A DNA stretch of 64,000 bases from Lathyrus oleraceus (GCF_024323335.1 NC_066585.1:342923346-342987345), one strand, 5' to 3'. Counted from the stretch's first letter, positions 10,115 through 21,359 are shown. Notes: a model not told the origin generated them from the letters alone. Program-made: numbers and translations.

Positions 10115-10989
10115 CTCCTGCCAAAAGAAACCATAACAGAGCTTTACATATCTCCATTGAATGTAGGGGAAATACCTTGTCTCATGTGTTGATAGACAAT
10201 GGCTCTTCATTGAATGTACTTCCCAAAGAGGTTCTGAAAAAGCTCAGTCCTGAAGATGTTGTGTTAAGATCAAGTAATATAACGGTGAGAGCCTTTGATG
10301 GTTCAAGAAGAGTGGTGCATGGAGAAATAGATCTCCCGATCAAAGTAGGCTCTCAAGTCTTCGATTCTACCTTCTATGTAATGGATATTCGTCCTGCGTA
10401 CTCTTGTTTGCTTGGGCGCCCCTGGATCCACGGGGCAGGTGCTGTGACCTCCACTCTACATCAGAAGTTGAGATATCCAGTGAAGGGAAAGATCGTAACT
10501 GTTTATGGAGAGGAAGAATATATGGTCAGTCATGTGAATACATTTAAGTATGTTGAAGTGGAAGGTGAATATGTTGAGACTCCTTGCCAGACATTTGAAG
10601 TAGTTCCTTGGGTCGTTCCCGCTACTGAAGCTCCTCCTGTGGTTAAAAGAGTTCCTGTGGTTACCAGAGTACCTCCTACAATGGCTTCCCTCGAAGATGC
10701 TAGAGTTGTGGTTGAAGAAGGTGGTTGTACTATTTGGGGTCAGCTTCCCGACATTCCTTACAAGTCTGACAAGTTTGGTTTGGGTTTCACTGCAGAGTCC
10801 CAGAAGGCTGTTCGTCGTGCTCGTGCTGTTCGTATCACCAATCCAGGGAACATGAAAGATCAAATCAATGCTGTGGGTGACTATAATGAAGACTACAATC
10901 TGGATAACTGGATTTTTCCTACTGTGGGTGATGGGCTCAACAATTGGAAGACTGAAGACGTTATTCCTATCTCCTTTAGTCAGGAGTAA
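10111..10989 (+). CDS. Ogre aspartic protease region
   Basis: About 290 residues. The core is near residues 20-125: a LIDNGSSLNVLPK segment (catalytic D with DNG in place of the usual DTG), then LLGRPWIHGAGAV, the second conserved protease loop. The C-terminal portion ends in segments characteristic of Ogre elements (GLGFTAESQKAVRRAR). It overlaps the previous fragment by four bases in another frame. The stop at 10987-10989 lies at the edge of the probable intron, as in other Ogre copies where RT follows after splicing. The T-to-N change next to the catalytic Asp may impair activity, but I cannot judge that from sequence alone. Confidence 0.75.
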   Translation: MTPAKRNHNRALHISIECRGNTLSHVLIDNGSSLNVLPKEVLKKLSPEDVVLRSSNITVRAFDGSRRVVHGEIDLPIKVGSQVFDSTFYVMDIRPAYSCLLGRPWIHGAGAVTSTLHQKLRYPVKGKIVTVYGEEEYMVSHVNTFKYVEVEGEYVETPCQTFEVVPWVVPATEAPPVVKRVPVVTRVPPTMASLEDARVVVEEGGCTIWGQLPDIPYKSDKFGLGFTAESQKAVRRARAVRITNPGNMKDQINAVGDYNEDYNLDNWIFPTVGDGLNNWKTEDVIPISFSQE

Positions 10990-11190
10990 ATACTATTACT
11001 GTTTTTAAGCCTTGTGCCTTACCCGGGGCACAATGGTATGCTTGTTTCGGGATGTCATTTCATTTGCATACTTCATTCAATAAAAATCAATGGACGTTTC
11101 GTTTTCGTAAATATTGGGCTCTTTGTTTTTCTTTTATTTTATTTTCATCAGCTATGTGTTCTTACACACACCCACATCACTAAAATGCAG
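10990..11190 (+). other. Probable Ogre intron between protease and RT
   Basis: A 200-bp non-coding, T-rich stretch separating protease and RT-linker frames. It ends in CTAAAATGCAG at 11190, a good splice acceptor with an upstream T-rich tract. A donor GTAAAT lies at about 10985, overlapping the protease stop. Ogre elements are known to remove an intron at this place to make full Pol. Confidence 0.6.
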
Positions 11191-11503
11191 ATCCTCATCC
11201 ACTCTGGATCCTGTTGATAACAGTTCTACTATTGCCAATTATAATTTCGAGAATCCGATCTATCAAGCTGAAGATGGAAAGGATGAAGATTGTGAAGTAC
11301 CTGTAGAGCTTGCTAGGTTATTACAACAAGAAGAGAAAGTTACACAGCCGCATGAGGAATCAATTGAGGTTGTAAATCTGGGTACTGAAGTAGACAAGAA
11401 AGAAGTCAAAATAGGAGCAGGCTTGGAAAACAGTGTCAAAGAAAGATTGAGTCGGATGTTACGTGACTATGTAGAGGTTTTCGCTGGAAAAATCAAGAGA
11501 TGA
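11191..11503 (+). pseudogene. Ogre RT N-terminal linker, RT core deleted
   Basis: Reading from the acceptor, about 100 residues resemble the linker just before RT in Ogre Pol (NPIYQAEDGKDEDCE, then VELARLLQQEEK and LRDYVEVFAGKI). The next expected residues of RT are missing. The following codons belong to the RT/RNase H border, so the polymerase palm with its catalytic Asp pair is deleted at about 11490-11505. Confidence 0.7.
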
Positions 11504-11869
11504 TATGGAATGATGAATGTCAAGAAGCTTTTGACAAAATCAAGAAGTATCTCCAAGAACCTATAAATCTGATGCCACCAGTTGAAGGAAGACCTCTAAT
11601 CATGTATTTGACCGTGTTAGAAAATTCAATAGGGTGTGTGTTGGGGCAACATGACGAGTTTGGTCGAAAAGAGCATGCAATATACTGCCTTAGCAAAAGG
11701 TACCGACTGTGAAACAAGATACTCCCAGCTCGAGAAAGCTTGCTATGCTTTGGCTTAGGCTGCTCGCCGACTAAGACAGTATATGTTGAATCATACCACT
11801 TTATTGATTTCTAAGATGGATCTTATCAAAAATACATCTGAGAAACCTGCTCTCTCCGGAAGAACAACA
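11500..11869 (+). pseudogene. Ogre RNase H scrap
   Basis: The frame from 11500 gives WNDECQEAFDKIKKYLQEP and VLGQHDEFGRKEHAIYCLSK, the start of the tether/RNase H region. A frameshift near 11705 leads to ETRYSQLEKACYALA with a stop, followed by RRLRQYMLNHTT. The second (archaeal-type) RNase H and the first half of integrase are deleted at about 11865. Confidence 0.7.
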
Positions 11870-11871
11870 AG

Positions 11872-12504
11872 ATGATTGTTGAACTTTGCACGCAGTTCAA
11901 AATAAAACACCATAACTCTTCTCCGTACCGGCCAAAGATGAATGGCGCCGTGGAGGCTGCTAATAAGAATATTAAGAAGATTCTACAGAAGATGAATGTT
12001 ACTTACAAGGATTGGCACGAGATGTTACCATTTGCTCTTCATGGTTATCGTACTACAATACGTACTTCAACAGGGGCAACCCCATTCTCCTTAGTCTATG
12101 GTATGGAAGCAGTTCTGCCCATTGAAGTTCAGATCCCTTCCTTAAGAATCATGAAGGATGCAGGCTTGGATGAAGATGAGTGGATTCAGAATCGACTCGA
12201 CCAGATAAATTTGATTGATGAGAAGAGGTTGGCAGCTGTTTGTCATGGTCAGATGTACCAGAAACGGATGATCAAAGCTTTCAATAAGAAGGTTAAGCCA
12301 AAGGTATATCAGGCTGGTGACTTGGTAATCAAGCGTATCATACTACCACAGGGTGATCCTAGGGGCAAGTGGACTCCTACATATGAAGGACCATTTGTGG
12401 TCAAAAGAGTATTCTCAGGAGGTGCCATGATGCTTACTACTATGGATGGTGAAGACTTTCCACAGCCTGTAAACGCAGACATAGTTAAAAAATACTACGC
12501 ATAA
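11872..12504 (+). pseudogene. Ogre integrase, C-terminal half
   Basis: 210 residues open to TAA at 12502-12504. The frame begins just inside the catalytic core: HNSSPYRPKMNGAVEAANK carries the catalytic Glu. The zinc-binding domain and the two Asp residues are absent. Then come WHEMLPFALHGYRT, TPFSLVYGMEAVLP, and a C-terminal domain with AGDLVIKRI and YEGPFVVKRVF. Ogre integrases normally exceed 400 residues, so this is a truncation and cannot be catalytic. Confidence 0.8.
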
Positions 12505-13679
12505 AAAGAGACCCGCTAGGTTGACTGGCCTAGGCAAAAATAAGGGCATCCCGGCAAACCAAAAGGGTTCGGGCAAAAATTAGGGATATATATAAAAAAA
12601 ATGTACACCCGGCAAGTCGAAAACCTGAAAAGGCGGCTTGGGCAAAAAAGGGTATCCCGGTGGATTGAAAACCTGAAAGGGCAATCCAGGCAAAAGTTAG
12701 GGATTAAAGCGTATGACTATGTCTCGTTTGGATCACTCATGTAACTTCAACTGATGGTGCTACCTAAATCAAGTTCAAACAGATAAAGATCAATCCAATC
12801 GTTTCTGTCTCAACAACAGAAGATGAGATATTTGAAGATAATGGCAATAGTAGAATTGAAACTCAATAGGATCATTTTTCACATAGCTGTTTTCTTTGTT
12901 TTATAAAAAATTTACGACGAATTCCTCTTACTAGGATTTCTGTCTCCTTGTGCAAACTTGCCTATGTATAGGTCACTTTGTGATATAAATAAAATTTCAT
13001 CTTTGAATCCAGATTTACTTTTACTCTATTTACATAAGCGAAAACGTCCATTGGTTGTGTTTGAATGTATGTATGCTTTTGAATACGACTGATGTTTACC
13101 AGAAATGCATAAAATGCAGTAATAGTATTTACTAAGGACGAACGAGGGTAGTAGTTCAACGAAGCTTCGCCGGTTCATCCCCACTACAAATCCTCAGTAG
13201 AGCAAATCTATCTTTATAGATGCTTCGAATTACGTCTCCCCTTGAATTTATGTCCATCTCTTTTATCCTCAGTCGGGATACTCAGGAACTTATTTCTTCA
13301 ATAGAAGTACGACGAACGAATACGGGAAGTGACAAATACTATACTATCAAACAAGACGGGAACGAGTTCCTCATATTCTTCAGCAACGAATCGGGATTTA
13401 TTTTCCCTAGCCAGCAGTTGTTATACAAAGATATTCGGACGCTTCAGGCCGCATGATTCATACATACATCACTTACATCATACCATAGCATATCCATAAG
13501 TGCATAATACATTTACTTAGATGCACCATGCCATGCATGCATACATATTGCATAAACTAACCTTTTCCTTGCAGGATGGTTATATACAGATAAAATACTA
13601 TCAACAATTCACAACAGGTCAGAAACGATCTATACGAAGATCTAGTGCTGATACTTAATCATTATTCAAGGTGTCCTTG

Positions 13680-14114
13680 GATAGTAGGCAAACGGTCTAT
13701 ACGAAGATCTATTCCCTAGTCCAGGATGTTTTCAGGAGAGTTAATCCTGATACTCTTTTGTCCTCGGATAGTAGGCAAACGGTCTATACGAAGATCTATT
13801 CCCTAGTCCATGATATTTTCAGGAGATTTCATCCTGATATTCTTTTGTTCTTAGATAGTAGGCAAACGGTCTATACGAAGATCTATTCCCTAGTCCAGGA
13901 TATTTTCAGAAGATTTAATCCTGATATTCTTTTGTTCTTGGATAGTAGGCAAACGGTCTATACGAAGATCTATTCCCTAGTCCAGGATATTTTCAGAAGA
14001 TTTAATCCTGATATTCTTTTGTTCTTGGATAGTAGGCAAACGGTCTATACGAAGATCTATTCCCTAATCCAGGATATTTCCAAAAGAGATAATCATCACG
14101 AAGATTTATTTCTA
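13680..14114 (+). repeat. 87-bp tandem repeat, about five copies
   Basis: Unit starts GATAGTAGGCAAACGG at 13680, 13767, 13854, 13941 and 14028: exactly 87 bp each time. Copies differ by a few bases; the last decays after about 60 bp. The core CTATACGAAGATCTA also appears singly outside the array (near 13630, 14152 and 14256), so the array grew from a shorter motif. Because 87 is a multiple of three and no unit has a stop in one frame, the array forms a 165-codon open frame (13671-14168). I do not call it a gene. Confidence 0.93.
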
Positions 14115-14522
14115 CTGGTCTATTCAACAATTCAAAACAGTTCAGAGACGATCTATACGAAGGTCTAGTGCTGATACTTAATTCAGAAAGAAATCGCCAC
14201 GAAGATTTGGTTCTGACACTTAAATTAAAAGTATGTTCTTAGATACGATTCAGAGACGGCCTATACGAAGACCTAGTACTGATATCCAGTATCAACATCA
14301 AGATATTATCACCTCCTGATATTATGGATGGCGTCTATAAGCCCATCTCCAGTTCTTCCAAGTGGCATCTTCAAGCCCACTTAAGCATATACAACTAGTC
14401 ATCAGTGTTACTTTACGCACCGGCGAATGCAAATTTTTGGGCTTTTGTGTTCAATCCCCTTCAACCTTCCAAGTCACGAATGGCACACAGGCCAATCTAA
14501 CTCCTCAGGTTTCAGAAAATTG

Positions 14523-14534
14523 AACAGGGGCAGC
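14523..14534 (+). promoter_or_regulatory. Purine-rich tract before Ogre-1 3' LTR
   Basis: AACAGGGGCAGC immediately before TGTTGCACCCC. Imperfect, but at the right place. Confidence 0.6.
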
Positions 14535-14993
14535 TGTTGCACCCCAAAATTTGCCCTCTATTTTTAACTCTAACCAATCTTTTTGTTTCACATTCATTTG
14601 CATCATCTTCATAGCATAACATTTTTTTCTGTCTTAATATTAGCCAGAATAATTTCTCGGAATTTACAAACAGACTGGTCAAATTAACTTTTTAACTACG
14701 CCTAAAATTAGTCAACGAAAAAATGTCAAGTTTAAGTTTGCAAATGTCGGTAACATTAATCTGCGGTTCACGTGGTTTAATTTGACATGCTAAAAATATT
14801 TTTACGACTATTTTTGGTCATATGTTGATCAGTCTGAGCGGTTTAAACGGTCATAATTTTTATTTCAAAATCCGACCAAACGCTGTATTTTTCCGAGTCA
14901 TTTATCTCGCGCTGATTATTTTGACGTGTTCATTTTATTTTTTCGAGCATTTTGGTGCCCGACTTTTATTTTTTTTGAGTCTATTTATTTTTA

Positions 14994-15175
14994 TATTGGG
15001 TCTAGAATAAATAAATAGGTTAATTAGTTTTTATTTTAATTTTAACTATTTTAATTATTTAACTTTATTCAGTTTTTAATTTAATATTGGGTCTAGAATA
15101 AATAAATAGGTTAATTAGTTTTTATTTTAATTTTAACTATTTTAATTATTTAACTTTATTCAGTTTTTAATTTAA
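14994..15175. repeat. Exact 91-bp tandem duplication in Ogre-1 LTR
   Basis: TATTGGGTCTAGAATAAATA starts at 14994 and again at 15085. The two units look identical base for base, and a third start (TATTGGGTTTC, 15176) begins the downstream unique part. Confidence 0.93.
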
Positions 15176-15227
15176 TATTGGGTTTCAAAATAAACTTAGG
15201 CCCATTATCATTAACCTAATTTGTTCC

Positions 15228-15239
15228 TATATATATTTA
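15228..15239 (+). promoter_or_regulatory. TATA box of Ogre-1 LTR
   Basis: TATATATATTTA in the middle of the LTR, followed by GC-richer, purine-rich sequence suited to a transcript start about 30 bp downstream. Confidence 0.5.
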
Positions 15240-17449
15240 CTAGCATGACTGATAGAAGGAGGCCGAAAGACAGAACGAAAAAGAGAAACTGAGAGTGGCT
15301 GATCTATACTATCGTACACACAGTTTGGTAATAGTTTATATATGATATATACTTTATCTATTTTGTTGATATATTTGATTATGTTTTCGGATCGGATCGT
15401 GTCAATACGCCGTTTTCACATATACGTGTATGAGGCGTGACATTTGTGTTATCCGATCCAGTTGCGATGATCGCAATTTTGCGCTAGCAACGCCGTTGTT
15501 TTTTTTAATTCATTTTTTTATATATATACATATATTTAGATCTGCACATTTTTTTTTCATAACTAACTACCCTGATTTTTCCTAAACCCTGACAATTTCG
15601 CCACAAACTCTAAATTTCAAACCTAAAACTTTAACCGTGTTGTTTCCTCTAAACCATAAACCTTTTCTTAAACCTTAACAAACCTTATTATTATTTCCTA
15701 TTTTCGCTCATATTTATGTTATTCATACACTGTAACTGCTTCGCCCTTGTAATATTTTAAGTTTTAACTTGTAATATTTTCAGTTTTACTTTTCGCCATC
15801 TTTATTATGTAACTGCACCAAAGCGTTGTAATAATTAGGGTTTTATTTTCTGCCATTGATTTTCTGCCATTTTATTTTTCTGCCATTTAAATTTCTGCCA
15901 TTGATCCTATATTAACTGCGTGGTTTAGTAATGTAGGGCGTGAAAACCTACTAAATTAATTATTTAATATTTTTCTATAATCTTTATTTTTTTTGTAAAT
16001 AAATAATAAATACTAACTATTTTAATAACTTTTTTTTTATTACTTACTTATAATAATAAATCCTTATATATTTTGTAAATAAAATCTAATTGACCATTTT
16101 TCTAATGGAATAATAATAATAAACCTATTAATCTAATAATTTGATATTTTCTATAATCTTTATTTATTTTGTAAATAACTAACTTAATATTTTTCATATA
16201 ACTCTTTTATTTTATAATTTGTACATTAATGTATTTTAAATTCTTTTATTATTACTAATTTATTTTAAACTCATATTTTTCTAATAACTTCTAAAAAAAT
16301 CTAACTTGTTTAACCTAAAATAATTTCTTTTAAAATTCTAACCTTTTTATTATCACTTTATTATTATTGTTATTTTATTATTGCTTTATTACCATTGTTT
16401 ATTTATTATTTTATTATTATTTGCTTTTATCTATTCTATTTTTGCTTCATTATTTTCCTTATTTTAATTTTGTTCTATTTATAATATTAGGAACAAATGT
16501 ATAGGTCGTAAATTTATTCTTTCTCGCCTGATTATTATGTATCTGTCCCATAGCCATGTAATAGTTTAGGAATTTATTTTTCTTGCTTTTATTTTTGTAA
16601 ATATTTATTGCGTGGTTAGTAATTTAGGGAGTGCAAAAAACTAACTGTAAATAATTGAACTTAGAAAATTAAATTCAAGACAAATATCTGAAAAATAACA
16701 CTCACACACGTAAGTCGATCTTTGATCGCCATCTGTACTTCCTAGGGTATTCCTCTTGGTTGCCTTCTTTAAATGGTCAAGTCCCTCGAAAATAGGGGTG
16801 TCTTAAGCAAAGTCCCTTCAAACAGAAAAATCATCAAGTCCCTATAAACTTAAAAGATCAAGTCCCTACGAGGTTGCCTACGATATAATGATCTTGTCCC
16901 TTCGGTAAATATGATGATAGTCCCTACGAGTTGCTAAAGACACCCCTTATGTTGCCTTTATTGACCATACGATGACCCTACGCCCGTCCCTTAAACACAT
17001 CCAAGGTAATGACTACTTATTCCTTAATAATAGGGATAGTCTTACCATTGAAAGAATATACGAGAACACGAAAGACTTAATCTAGGGTAGGTATCTCATA
17101 GTTACTTGCTCACACTTTTCAAAATTACTTTTACACCTCACAATTTCTAAACTAGGCTTTGTATACACCCATACGAGGGTCATTACAAAGTACTTAAAGA
17201 AATTTTTCTAATCACACACTACACTCTTGCAAACAAACAAAGTGAGCTAAGTAACTAAGAGCCCATGGATAACCATGGATATAAAGGGTGCTAATACCTT
17301 CCCTTTGTATAACCTACCCCCCGAACTCAAAATCTTTTTAAGGTCTTTCCTGTTCTTTTATGTCCTTTCCTTTTGGATAAAATAAAAGTCGGTGGCGACT
17401 CTTGCTATCTGCAACATTTAACTAAAGTCAGTTCTCCCACCGTGTTACA

Positions 17450-17545
17450 CACACTTAATAAAATTATTAGGGTACCAAATTGTTTCATTCTTTGTTATCA
17501 TCAAAACTTAGAGATATATTGCAGAATCAAAATCTTGTTCTAACA
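17450..17545 (-). repeat. SIRE-like 3' LTR, first 96 bp only
   Basis: The + strand reads ...AAAATTATTAGGGTACCAAA to TTGTTCTAACA. It matches 48172-48265 with few differences. The rest of this LTR was displaced by Ogre-1 and lies left of the window. On Ogre-1's side the expected target duplication is CACAC (17450-17454). Confidence 0.85.
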
Positions 17546-17560
17546 ATCTCCCCCTTTTTT
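17546..17560 (-). promoter_or_regulatory. Polypurine tract of SIRE-like element
   Basis: On the - strand AAAAAAGGGGGAGAT immediately before TGTTAGAAC. Typical SIRE purine tract. Confidence 0.88.
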
Positions 17561-17985
17561 ATGATGACAAAACTAAGAATTTTGATGAAATAATAAGTAC
17601 TTTCAGAGATACATATTTAAACAAATCAGAGTCAGATAGAGAGTGACTCCCCCTGAGATTAACAATCTCCCCCTAAGTTTGATACTTAATTTTTTTTAAA
17701 TAATTTAGTATCAGATAAGGGTTCATGGGGTAGATCCTGTAAAAGGACTTATATTATGCAATGATTTTATGTCAGAATGTAAGTAGTGCATTTCTGAGAG
17801 TTAGATAAACTATTTCATCAAAAGCTTTCTATTTATTTCTCCCCCCTTTTGTCAGACTCAAAAAGTAATAAACTGGAAAAGTTTCATTGATAAAGAAAAA
17901 CTTTACATAGTTAGAAGGAAACAAAAGATAAAAGCCTCAGAGGCAAAAACACTTAGAAAAAATTACAAATAAAATCCTATAGTGT
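17561..17985 (-). other. SIRE-like 3' untranslated spacer, no gene
   Basis: 425 bp between the env-like stop and the purine tract. Contains a second G-rich phrase (AGGGGGAGTCACTC on the - strand near 17650) resembling a secondary purine tract. No ORF of note. Confidence 0.6.
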
Positions 17986-18256
17986 CTAACGGTTTGGAGG
18001 AGAAGGCATCCTCTGAAGAAGCTCAGTTAGCAGATTCTGTATGTTGGAGTTTACTTGGTCCTGTTTGTCGAGTTTGGATCTGACTAGTTGTTGTTCTTTC
18101 TACAACTCTTCCAGAGTCCTGATGACTAAGGGAACAAGGTCAATTGTTGATGACTCTCCTTGAGTCAGAAAAACCTTTGTGGTCTTCTCAGCATCTTGAG
18201 CAGCTTTCTGAGCAGCTTCAACGGCCAATGTTGCTTCAGCTTCAGCTTTTGTTATG
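17986..18256 (-). pseudogene. SIRE env-like ORF, C-terminal coiled-coil part
   Basis: Continues the frame cut by Ogre-2. Counting the target duplication once, the phase is kept across 31590 and 18256. Residues are Ala/Glu/Lys-rich heptads (KAEAEATLAVEAAQKAAQDA), then a less regular helix and a C-terminal stop at 17986-17988. One internal TAG breaks it about 50 codons before the end. SIRE-type env-like proteins have a C-terminal coiled coil; whether they act as envelope proteins is unproven. Confidence 0.6.
18252..18256. repeat. Target site duplication of Ogre-2, left copy (TTATG)
   Basis: TTATG before the LTR; the right copy at 31590-31594 is ATATG, one mismatch, consistent with an older insertion. 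Confidence 0.75.
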
Positions 18257-21200
18257 TGTCACACCTCAAAAAATGGGAATACGACTTAGCGAAGCGCAAT
18301 CACGCGCTCGCATGATGGACTGAACAGAGTCACCACCGAACTTTATTTATTTCTAAAAGGGAAAGGGGAAACATCGATAAAACCCAAGAAAGAACGACAA
18401 TGATTATGGTCGTCGCAACCAAATCAGGGTTCGGGAGTCGATTACGCAAGGGGAAGGTATTAGCACCCCTCACGTCTGTTGTACTCAACGGGAACCATTA
18501 GGTTAATTGTGCGTGTTAGTGTTAGCTTATAAATGTTAGGCTTCTCGAGTTATTAGGTGGGAAAGAAATAATAAAAGAGAGAAGAATGTTTTTGGATTTT
18601 GCAACGAATAGGACTAAACCTAAATTTTTTATTAATGGGCCTGACAAGATTTACAAATCCTACTCCTACGTATCTCCGGGTGCAATAGAGAACTCAAGGC
18701 TTACGTAGTTCTGGGTAAAAAAATGTTTGTTTGTTGGTCGATTTTAGCGAAAGCTAAATTGTATTAATTGATGAAAAACATTGTTTTACCCATAACAGAT
18801 GACGAGCGGACGTATACCACACATCAAATGGATTTACAAATCAACATTCGGAAAAACGTCACTTATCTCAACTCAACAATTATGGACGAAACATTGCTTT
18901 ACATCACCTTAAGACAAGATTTCTTTCGTTTATGAAAAGGTTTTCCTGATCAATCGCACGACAAAAAAAAAAAGAAATTCATTGGTTAAATGTATTTTTG
19001 GGCTTGAAAGATGAGTATTTATGACTTGCAAGCTCTTACAACTTGGGCCTAATACTCGAGATTACGTCTAGACCTTTCACCCAGGTAATCTTTTTCTTTC
19101 AATTTTATTGAGAAAAGAAGTTAAAATATTTACAAGTGTTTTTAGAGGGAAGACGAATACTTAAGACTTACAAACTCTTACAACATGGGCCTAATATTCG
19201 GGATTACGACTGGATATTCCATCCAGGATAATCTTTTTCTTCAGATTTTATTGAGAAAAAAGATTTGAATATTGGAGTGTTTTGAAGATAAGACGAATAC
19301 TTATGGCTTGTAAGCTCTTACAACTTGGGCCTAATATTCGATATTACGACTGGATATTCCATCCAGGGTAATCTTTTCTTCATATTTTATTGAGAAAAGA
19401 CATTTTAATATTTACAATTTTTTTGAAAGGAAGATGAACACTTATGGCTTACAAGCTCTTACAACTTGGGCCTAACATTCGGGACTACGACTGGACCTTT
19501 CACCCAGGTAATCTTTTTCTTCCAATTTTAATTAAGAAAATGGTTTGAAATGTTTGAGGGTAATTGAAATGCAGACAAGTAAGCGCGAGCAGGTAAAAAA
19601 AAGATCATTGTAAGAAGACCCAAGAGTAAGCCACAGGATTGAATGCTAACCGAAATCGAGAGCAAACTGGATTTAGCTCCAAACTAACTTAGAGTGGATT
19701 CATGTAAGAACCACTCTATAAGAAGTTAAGCCAACCAAATTTATGCGTCCAAACAATTTTCGAAAGTTAAATTAAATTTTAACTCCGAGATCGCAACACA
19801 ATAATAAACCAAGCATATTATTATATCAATATTACAATTGTTTTTATTTTTTATTTTTATATCAACTCAAAATAATTGAAAAAAACACAAAATTAACACA
19901 ACTCACACGCGCTATCCACGTTGAATAAAATAAAATAAAATAAATAAATATTAATAATAATAATAAATAAAAGAAATAAAACTAAAAATAATAATTAAAA
20001 CTAACACGTTACAAGTATGTATATATAAGTTCTTCATGGAAACAAATCATGAAATCAAAAGATAATATTATGTACGGATAACTCTTACACAAAGAATCAG
20101 CAGAGTTACTGCGTTTGATAACCTGAAAAGCGAATAGTACTTTATGCTCAGAAACGTGATGCAGAGCCTTTGAGTAAGTGATGATGGCACGTTGCCGAAA
20201 CGATTATTGCAAGTGAGGTGGTCAAAAGTGTCAGCGGAAATGAAGGTTAGGCCGTTGGTTGCATTTCAGTTTAGATAGATGAGTTTGGACGGAAGTACGG
20301 TAGAGGTTGTGAACGGTGTTTCACAGAGGATTCTAGTGGAGGCGGCGGAGGGAAGATTTGAGTCGTAGTTATGAACATGGTGGTGGTGAAGGGTTATTCA
20401 CGGCGGAAGGAGTTCATGTGTTTTAATGGAGGGAGTATTTAGTTACGTATACTATAGCAGCGGAGGGAGCATTTATTTGAAGTGTATTGTTAATATAAAT
20501 TAATGGAAAAAGTTACAGGCTTGTGTATTGTTATGAAGGAGGTAATGTATTGTGAGTTGTAGTGTGGAGAAAGACAAAACAACAAGTGGTTATGCAAGTT
20601 GAAGAAGAAGAGCTTATGAGTTGGTTTATATGTTGTGTTTTATTTTCTAAAATGAAAAGAAAGTATCAGATCTTGATGGGAGCGCCGCTGATGTGTGCTA
20701 TTGGTCCCTCCCTTTCAGCAATGCACTTAGTATATATATGTACATGCTAGGTTTTAATTTTTTTTATTATTCCACAATTGCCCTTGTAGATATTATTTAA
20801 TGATAACATAAATTAAAACAAATTAATTAAATAAATTTCAAACAAAATTAAATAATCAAAATAAAGTTGAAATGAAATTATAAATAATCCTATTTATTTA
20901 TTCTAAATATTTTGATGAAAAAACTCAAAATGAATAAAAAGTCGGACGCAAAATTGTCTGAAAAATTAAAATGAATACACCAAAATGATCAACGTGAAAT
21001 AAACTTCTCGAAAATATACAGGTTTTGATAAAAAATTTTAAGTAAAAAATAACTGGTTAAAAGGCTCAAACTGATCAAAATGCGACTGAAAAAAAAGTCG
21101 AAAAAATAAAACGAGCATGCCAGGTTAAACTATGCGAACCGTAGATTAATAAAACTGACGTCTGCAAGCTCAATTTTAAAAAAATTCACTCGCTAATTTC

Positions 21201-21359
21201 ACGTGCACTTGAGAATCAATTTGACCGGTCTGTCTGTAAATCCTAAAATTTATTTTGGTTGATATTTTAGGCATTATGCATGTTATGTTATGCAAATGAT
21301 ATGAATGCTATGATAAATATATTGATTCAATGATTCGGGGTCAAAATTAGGGTATGACA
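18257..21359 (-). repeat. 3' LTR of Ogre-2 (left)
   Basis: Read on the + strand from TGTCACACCTC to GGGTATGACA. 3,103 bp. It aligns with 28137-31589 but lacks a 353-bp block. In the first 160 bp I count about 14 differences, mostly transitions, so the pair is old. It contains about four 141-bp internal repeats and a TATA-like TATATATAC (- strand) near 20731-20741. Confidence 0.9.
18997..19560. repeat. About four 141-bp subrepeats inside Ogre-2 LTR
   Basis: The phrase CTCTTACAAC(T/A)TGGGCCTAA followed by ATTACGACTGGA and AGGTAATCTTTTTC recurs at about 19033, 19174, 19314 and 19455. Each unit ends in a TTTTATTGAGAAAA stretch. The same set is in the right LTR (about 28880-29430), so it predates the insertion. 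Confidence 0.85.

Larger units (their letters stand above)
12505..14534 (+). other. Ogre-1 3' untranslated region, no gene
   Basis: About 2 kb between integrase and 3' LTR. Early part (12530-12690): loosely repeated GGCAAAAA, ATCCCGG and AACCTGAAA(A/G)GG phrases. Middle: unremarkable AT-rich sequence; open frames here are short. Right part: 87-bp tandem repeats. Long repeat-bearing 3' UTRs are typical of Ogre and relatives. Confidence 0.7.
1..17449 (+). mobile_element. Ogre-like Ty3/gypsy retrotransposon (Ogre-1), 5' end outside window, internally deleted
   Basis: Order on the + strand: ORF1 (DUF7745-type), gag C-terminus, protease, intron-like gap, RT linker, RNase H scrap, integrase C-terminal half, repeat-bearing 3' region, purine tract and 3' LTR. 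This is the order known for legume Ogre elements (Tat lineage), which carry an extra ORF upstream of gag and an intron between protease and RT. The 5' LTR, PBS and ORF1 start are left of the window. The gag core, nearly all of RT and the integrase zinc and first catalytic residues are missing, so this copy cannot be autonomous. A chromovirus interrupts ORF1 at 1040-8962. The right end abuts SIRE-like LTR sequence cleanly at 17449/17450, so Ogre-1 inserted into that LTR. Confidence 0.85.
14535..17449 (+). repeat. 3' LTR of Ogre-1
   Basis: Starts TGTTGCACCCCAAAATTTGC, the form seen in legume Ogre LTRs, and ends ACCGTGTTACA. About 2.9 kb and very AT-rich. It contains a 91-bp tandem duplication, a TATA box, a T-rich stretch at 15840-16620, and repeated AGTCCCT phrases at 16780-16990. 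The partner LTR is outside the window. The right border is set by the sharp start of SIRE LTR homology at 17450. Confidence 0.8.

Noticed and set aside
13671..14168. 165-codon ORF as a protein gene
   Set aside because: It is wholly made of the 87-bp tandem repeat; open only because 87 is divisible by three. It lies in the 3' UTR with no start context.
17546..17700. Second polypurine tract (AGGGGGAGTCACTC near 17650) as an alternative LTR border
   Set aside because: LTR homology begins right after the tract at 17546-17560; the inner one is only a secondary purine run.
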